Below are positions 8,413 through 12,911 of a stretch of 12,911 nucleotides of DNA, piece by piece (position 1 is the stretch's first letter; each line of letters opens with the position of its first letter). Source of the stretch: an uncultured Oscillospiraceae bacterium (GTDB taxonomy: Bacteria; Bacillota; Clostridia; Oscillospirales; Oscillospiraceae); assembly GCA_934668285.1 (NCBI GenBank), contig CAKUNB010000035.1, positions 1 through 12,911 of the forward strand, in the 5' to 3' direction. The notes under the pieces are model-generated. The model worked only from the letters and a program-made list of their open reading frames with translations, ran no database searches and was not told the origin of the DNA. Position numbers and translations under genes: made by a program.

Positions 8413-9666
8413 ATGGGGACTTACTGCATTGTGGGCGGCCCGCCGCTTTACGGCAGCGTGCCGATTCACGGCGCGAAGAACAGCGTCCTGCCGATTCTGG
8501 CGGCGACGCTGGTAACGGGCGACACCTGCGAGCTGCACAACTGCCCCGCACTCACGGATGTGGACGACGCGCTCGAGCTGCTGCGCTGCCTTGGCTGCGC
8601 GGCGGAGCGGAGCGGGGGCGTGCTGCGGGTCGACACTGCGGACGCAAGGCCGACGGAGCTTCCGGCGGCGCTGATGAAGCGGATGCGCGCGGGCGTGCTC
8701 TTTCTCGGCGCGATGCTGGCGCGTTTTTCCCGCGCCGAGCTGTACCATCCCGGCGGCTGCCCGCTCGGGGAGCGGCCGATTGACCTGCATCTGCGCGGAC
8801 TGCGCCTGATGGGTGCGGACTGCCGCTGCGACGGCGACGCGCTGCATTGTACCGCCGATCATCTGCACGGCTGCACGCTGGCGCTGTCGCTGCCCAGTGT
8901 CGGAGCGACGGAAAATCTACTTCTTGCCGCCCTCGGCTGCGAGGGCGAGGTCGTGCTCTGCAACGCCGCGCGGGAGCCGGAGATTGCCGATCTGATCGGC
9001 TTTTTGCGGGCCTGCGGCGCGGAAATTGTCGGGGACGGGACTTCCGTCCTGCGAATTACCGGAAAACGACCGCTGCACGGCGCGGTTTACCGCATCATGC
9101 CCGACCGGATGGAGGCGGCGACGTACTTAGCGGCGGCAGCCGCAACGCGCGGCAGGCTGCGCCTGCTCGACGCGCGGCCGGAGCATCTGGAGGCGGTGCT
9201 GCGCGTCCTGCGCGGCTGCGGCTGCCGGATAGAATTTGACGAAGGGGCGCTGACGCTTTCGTGCTCAGGCGTGACGGCGGTCAGCCCGATCATTACCGCG
9301 CCCTACGGCGGCTTTCCGACGGACGCGCAGGCGCCGTTTATGGCGCTGCTGGCGACGGCGGAGGGTGACAGCCTGTTTGAAGAAACGGTCTTTCCCGACC
9401 GCTTTCAGCACGTCCCCGCGCTGTGCGCGATGGGAGCAAAAATCACGACGGCCAAGCACTGCGCGCTGGTGCGCGGCGTGAAGCGCCTGCATGGCGCGGC
9501 GGTCACGGCGACCGATTTGCGCGGCGGCGCGGCAATGGTAATCGCGGCGCTGGCCGCGCAGGGGGAGAGCCGCATTGCCGCAACGCAGCATCTTGAGCGC
9601 GGCTACACGGCGCTTGCGCCGATTCTGGCCGACTGCGGCGCGGAGATTACGACAGAAGGATTGTAA
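8413..9666 (+). CDS. murA: UDP-N-acetylglucosamine 1-carboxyvinyltransferase MurA
   Basis: Cytoplasmic enzyme transferring enolpyruvate from PEP to UDP-GlcNAc, the committed step of peptidoglycan synthesis and the fosfomycin target. Product 417 residues, about family length. Conserved residues line up with E. coli MurA, mostly shifted by one: Lys22-Asn23 in GAKNS, Arg92 in MKRMRAG, the catalytic Cys116 in GGCPLGERPIDLH with Arg121, Asp304 in GFPTDAQA, Arg330 in PDRFQHVP and Arg396 in ERGY. The Cys (not Asp) predicts fosfomycin sensitivity by family knowledge. ATG 8413 is chosen because GGAGG (8401-8405) sits seven bases before it; the in-frame TTG at 8398 would lie upstream of that site, in a hairpin loop. 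Bacillus-type clusters carry murB between murG and ftsQ; murA stands there here. MurA2/MurZ-type paralogues exist in Firmicutes, so a second copy elsewhere is possible. Confidence 0.95.
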   Translation: MGTYCIVGGPPLYGSVPIHGAKNSVLPILAATLVTGDTCELHNCPALTDVDDALELLRCLGCAAERSGGVLRVDTADARPTELPAALMKRMRAGVLFLGAMLARFSRAELYHPGGCPLGERPIDLHLRGLRLMGADCRCDGDALHCTADHLHGCTLALSLPSVGATENLLLAALGCEGEVVLCNAAREPEIADLIGFLRACGAEIVGDGTSVLRITGKRPLHGAVYRIMPDRMEAATYLAAAAATRGRLRLLDARPEHLEAVLRVLRGCGCRIEFDEGALTLSCSGVTAVSPIITAPYGGFPTDAQAPFMALLATAEGDSLFEETVFPDRFQHVPALCAMGAKITTAKHCALVRGVKRLHGAAVTATDLRGGAAMVIAALAAQGESRIAATQHLERGYTALAPILADCGAEITTEGL

Positions 9667-9670
9667 GCCA

Positions 9671-10771
9671 ATGGAGAACGAAAGAAGAAGGGAAGATGCC
9701 GCACGCAGGCAGCCGGCGGCAGGCAAGCGCAGAAGCTCCCCCGCAGCACGGGAAGCGCAGCGGCAGCGCGCAGAGCGCAAGGCTGCCGCGCAGCGTGAGC
9801 AGGAAACGGCCCGCCGCGCCGCGCCGGAGCACCGCGCGCCGCAGGAGGCGGAGCCAGCCGCGCCGCAGCCGGTGCAGAAAACGCCGGTGCGCCGCGAAAA
9901 GCGCGACTCCCGCGCCGCACAGACGGCGCAGCGCCACCGCGAGGAGCGCAAGGAAAATGCCCGCCTCTCCGATCTGCGGCAGAAGCAGAAGCGCAAGGCC
10001 AAGCAGCGCACGAGCAAGTCGCTGCCGATCGACGTCTGGAAGCGGCTGCTGATCATGGCGGTTGTCGTTGCCGCGCTGGCGCTGAGCATGATTATTTTCT
10101 TCCGCGTCCGGAACATCGAGGTGCGCGGCAATCTGTTCTATTCCGGCGAGGAGATCAGCGCCGCGACGTCGATTGCCGACGGCGACAATCTGCTGACGCT
10201 CTCGCGCGGGCAGATTGCGGGCAGCGTGATGGCGCAGCTGCCATATATTGAAAGCGTACAGGTCACCCGCCGCCTGCCGGATACCATCGTCGTAACGGTG
10301 ACGGAGTATGAAACGACCTACGCCGTGCAGGATGTCTCCGGCGCCTGGTATCTGATGACCGCGACGGGCAAGCTGACCGAGCAGGTCTCGGAAACGGCGG
10401 CAAGGGAGCACATCGTGGTCGAAAATCTCTTGCTCACCAGCCCGACCGTCGGGCAGCAGGCCGTCCCGTCCGCCGAGGAGGGCAAGGAGGAGGCGGCCAG
10501 CCGTCGGCTTTCGACGCTCTGCACCCTCCTGCACGAAATCGAGGCGGCTGATCTGGTGCGCGAGGTGCGTTCGGTCAACGTCCTGTCCTCCTCGAGCATG
10601 AGCCTGTGGTACGGCGAGCGCTTCAACGTTGAGCTGGGCGACAGCGACAGGCTGGCTTACAAGCTGGAGTACCTGAAGCTGATTCTCGCCGAGCAGAAGG
10701 ACTACGTAACCGGCACCATCGACCTCAGCCTTGCCAACGGCAACGAGGCCTATGTGATTCCGAATCAATAG
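9671..10771 (+). CDS. ftsQ: Cell division protein FtsQ/DivIB
   Basis: Bitopic membrane protein of the divisome; in Gram-positives DivIB forms a complex with DivIC and FtsL. Product 366 residues. Residues 1-117 are a cytoplasmic low-complexity tail rich in Arg, Ala, Glu, Gln and Lys. One membrane helix follows at about 126-144, then a POTRA-like domain at about 145-213 (from VRNIEVRGNLFYSGEEI through the RRLPDTIVVTVTE segment), then the FtsQ/DivIB beta domain with a YKLEYLKLIL stretch near the C-terminus. The start at 9671 is four bases after the murA stop, with AAGGA at 9656-9660, ten bases upstream. The frame is open further upstream to 9575 but that part overlaps murA. The basic tail is longer than the roughly 30 residues of B. 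subtilis DivIB. Confidence 0.88.
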   Translation: MENERRREDAARRQPAAGKRRSSPAAREAQRQRAERKAAAQREQETARRAAPEHRAPQEAEPAAPQPVQKTPVRREKRDSRAAQTAQRHREERKENARLSDLRQKQKRKAKQRTSKSLPIDVWKRLLIMAVVVAALALSMIIFFRVRNIEVRGNLFYSGEEISAATSIADGDNLLTLSRGQIAGSVMAQLPYIESVQVTRRLPDTIVVTVTEYETTYAVQDVSGAWYLMTATGKLTEQVSETAAREHIVVENLLLTSPTVGQQAVPSAEEGKEEAASRRLSTLCTLLHEIEAADLVREVRSVNVLSSSSMSLWYGERFNVELGDSDRLAYKLEYLKLILAEQKDYVTGTIDLSLANGNEAYVIPNQ

Positions 10772-10818
10772 ATTCCTGTGAAAAATGTAAATAATTTTGG
10801 CAAAAACGAGAAATTCTA

Positions 10819-10847
10819 TTGACCTACGGAGAATTTCACGGTAAAAT
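10819..10847 (+). promoter_or_regulatory. Predicted sigma-A-type promoter of ftsZ
   Basis: TTGACC (10819-10824) and TAAAAT (10842-10847) are separated by exactly 17 bases, each one mismatch from consensus, inside an AT-rich gap in otherwise GC-rich DNA. A start about seven bases past the -10 would leave a leader of roughly 58 bases before ftsZ. A perfect TATAAT lies at 10855-10860, but no good -35 is spaced to it. No terminator hairpin is visible after ftsQ, so read-through from upstream may add to ftsZ expression. Confidence 0.65.
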
Positions 10848-10912
10848 AAAACAGTATAATTTTAGCATGTCATACACTGTCGATTTTCAGTATACATAGG
10901 AGGAGATCAATC

Positions 10913-12022
<1,110 letters not shown>

Positions 12023-12036
12023 GAGGAACGAAAATG

Positions 12037-12068
12037 AATACCCGCCGCTGCAGTGCGGCGGGTATTTT
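12037..12068 (+). terminator. Intrinsic terminator after ftsZ
   Basis: Perfect 12-base arms AATACCCGCCGC (12037-12048) and GCGGCGGGTATT (12055-12066) enclose the six-base loop TGCAGT. The stem end and following bases give a run of four T (12065-12068). The GC-rich core and its position 15 bases after the ftsZ stop make it a convincing terminator closing the dcw cluster. Confidence 0.88.
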
Positions 12069-12110
12069 ACCGGCCCGCTCAATTTCTGACATTAAAGCGC
12101 GAAACAGCAC

Positions 12111-12152
12111 TTGACGTTCTGAAAGAACGGAACAATACGAGTTCCGACGGAA
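12111..12152 (+). promoter_or_regulatory. Promoter-like region with three overlapping dyads
   Basis: TTGACG (12111-12116) resembles a -35 box. The sequence 17 bases later, AATACG (12134-12139), is only a weak -10. Three inverted repeats cover the area: CGTTCT/AGAACG (12115-12129, loop GAA), CGGAAC/GTTCCG (12128-12146, seven-base centre holding the weak -10) and TTCCG-A-CGGAA (12142-12152). This layout suggests an operator, perhaps for the regulator just downstream. The GAAC/GTTC spacing does not match the Bacillus LexA box (GAAC-N4-GTTC). Confidence 0.45.
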
Positions 12153-12174
12153 TAGAATTGGAGGCGCATTACCA

Positions 12175-12471
12175 ATGAACAACCGTAACAAGCACTCGAA
12201 TCCCGAGTGCGAGATGTACCGCGCGTTTTTGACGCTGAAAACGCCGGAGGAGGTGCATCAATTTCTCTGCGACCTGTGCACGCAGTCTGAGCTGAACGCG
12301 ATTGAGCAGCGCTACGAGGTCGCGCGCATGCTCAGCGCCGGAATGATCTATAACAATATCCTCGCGCAGACAAAGGCAAGCTCCGCGACCATCAGCCGCG
12401 TCAATCGCAGCCTCGTCAACGGCTCCGGCTCCTATGAAATGGTCTTTGACCGCCTCGAGGAGACGAAATGA
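12175..12471 (+). CDS. YerC/YecD-family TrpR-like DNA-binding protein
   Basis: Small helix-turn-helix protein of 98 residues, matching in size and layout the Firmicute YerC/YecD family, which is related to the tryptophan repressor TrpR. The middle (about 35-80) holds the family-like stretch SELNAIEQRYEVARML, then helices with SSATISRVNRSL, which reads as the recognition helix; the C-terminus ends in YEMVFDRLEE. The ligand is unknown for this family and tryptophan binding should not be assumed. GGAGG (12160-12164) lies ten bases before the start. The stop overlaps the next start as ATGA, so the two genes are probably translated together. The upstream dyads are candidate self-regulatory sites. 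Confidence 0.85.
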   Translation: MNNRNKHSNPECEMYRAFLTLKTPEEVHQFLCDLCTQSELNAIEQRYEVARMLSAGMIYNNILAQTKASSATISRVNRSLVNGSGSYEMVFDRLEETK

Positions 12472-12911
12472 GCGCCTACGAGGCACTCGCGGGCGCTTAC
12501 GACGGGCTGACGCAGGACGTCGACTACGGCGCAATCGCTGCATTTTTTGAAACGGTGCTGCAAAGCCTCGGCAGGAAGCCTGTAGACCTGCTCGACCTGG
12601 CCTGCGGCACCGGTTCTATGTCCGTGCTGCTCGCGCGGCGCGGCTATCGCGTCATCGGCGCGGATATTTCCGAGGAAATGCTGACCGTCGCGGCGCAGAA
12701 GGCGGCGGGGGAGGCCAATCCGCCCTTTTTTATCCGCCAGCCGATGCAGCGCCTGCGTCTGCCGCAGCCGGTGGATGCGGTGGCCTGCCTGCTCGACAGC
12801 CTGAACTATCTCGACGAGCCGGAGGACTGCAAAAAGACGATCGAGCGCGTGTTTCGTGCTCTGCGCCCGGGCGGCGTGTTTTTCTTTGATATCAACACGC
12901 CTACCAAGCTG
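12468..12911 (+). CDS. Class I SAM-dependent methyltransferase, 3'-partial
   Basis: The first 148 residues are present; the frame runs open off the right edge. The N-terminus (YEALAGAYDGLTQDVDY) resembles YqeM-like methyltransferases of Firmicutes. SAM-binding motif I is LLDLACGTGSM (41-51), the acidic residue ending the second strand is in GADIS, and later motifs are DAVACLLDSLNYL and LRPGGVFFFDINTP. The substrate cannot be told from this; YqeM itself is poorly characterised. No separate Shine-Dalgarno is obvious, and the start overlaps the stop of the TrpR-like gene by four bases (ATGA), which points to translational coupling. Expected full length is about 240-250 residues, so roughly 100 are missing. 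Confidence 0.85.
   Translation, partial: MSAYEALAGAYDGLTQDVDYGAIAAFFETVLQSLGRKPVDLLDLACGTGSMSVLLARRGYRVIGADISEEMLTVAAQKAAGEANPPFFIRQPMQRLRLPQPVDAVACLLDSLNYLDEPEDCKKTIERVFRALRPGGVFFFDINTPTKL

Noticed and set aside
8381..8515. Possible leader ORF starting before murA in another frame
   Set aside because: No ribosome site at a proper distance, and it runs deep into murA out of frame with shadow-like composition.
6055..8868. 937-residue open frame on the minus strand opposite ftsW, murG and murA
   Set aside because: Its composition (His, Arg, Gln, Ala rich, low complexity) is typical of the reverse complement of GC-rich coding DNA. It opposes three certain genes, and I recognise no domain in it.
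12034..12114. 26-codon ORF right after ftsZ, with AAGAGG upstream
   Set aside because: Its sequence is mostly the terminator hairpin; the start and spacing are likely incidental.
12128..12146. LexA (SOS) box
   Set aside because: GAAC and GTTC half-sites are present but separated by seven bases, not the four of the Bacillus LexA box.
12153..12158. TAGAAT as a -10 box for the TrpR-like gene
   Set aside because: Transcription would then begin at or past the Shine-Dalgarno at 12160-12164, leaving no leader, and there is no -35 in range.

Overview
The window holds a contiguous, all plus-strand division and cell wall (dcw) cluster, read here as that of a GC-rich, low-GC-phylum-type Firmicute of class Clostridia, probably Oscillospiraceae/Ruminococcaceae. 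The clues are Gram-positive Shine-Dalgarno sites (AGGAGG type) before nearly every gene, a class B penicillin-binding protein with two PASTA repeats, a DivIB/FtsQ with a long basic cytoplasmic tail, a MurE with the meso-diaminopimelate DNPR motif, a YerC/YecD-type TrpR-like regulator, and ftsZ with no ftsA beside it. The taxonomic call is inference from gene content and order; no search was run.

Layout: (1) 1-8352, a tight operon: class B PBP (5' end outside the window), murE, murF, mraY, ftsW/spoVE and murG, with gaps of at most about 30 bases and one overlap. (2) 8353-9666, a 60-base leader holding two hairpins, then murA. The second hairpin pairs the whole Shine-Dalgarno of murA inside a 12-bp stem that ends at the base before the start codon. 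(3) 9671-10771, ftsQ/divIB with a basic low-complexity N-terminus. (4) 10772-10912, an AT-rich gap with a good sigma-A-type promoter, then ftsZ and a strong intrinsic terminator (12037-12068). (5) From about 12070 a new transcription unit: a promoter-like region with three overlapping dyads, a small TrpR/YerC-like regulator, and a class I SAM-dependent methyltransferase cut by the right edge.

How the genes work together: MurA commits UDP-GlcNAc to peptidoglycan synthesis. MurE and MurF add the third residue (predicted meso-DAP) and D-Ala-D-Ala. MraY makes lipid I and MurG makes lipid II. The SEDS protein FtsW and the class B PBP polymerise and cross-link septal wall. FtsQ/DivIB belongs to the divisome scaffold and FtsZ forms the ring. 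The usual Firmicute neighbours murD (between mraY and ftsW), murB and ftsA are absent from the stretch.

I found no mobile element, CRISPR array, tRNA or rRNA, and no wholly unknown system. The parts most worth a second look are regulatory (the murA leader and the dyads before the TrpR-like gene) and two unusual protein termini (the FtsZ tail and the FtsQ N-terminus).
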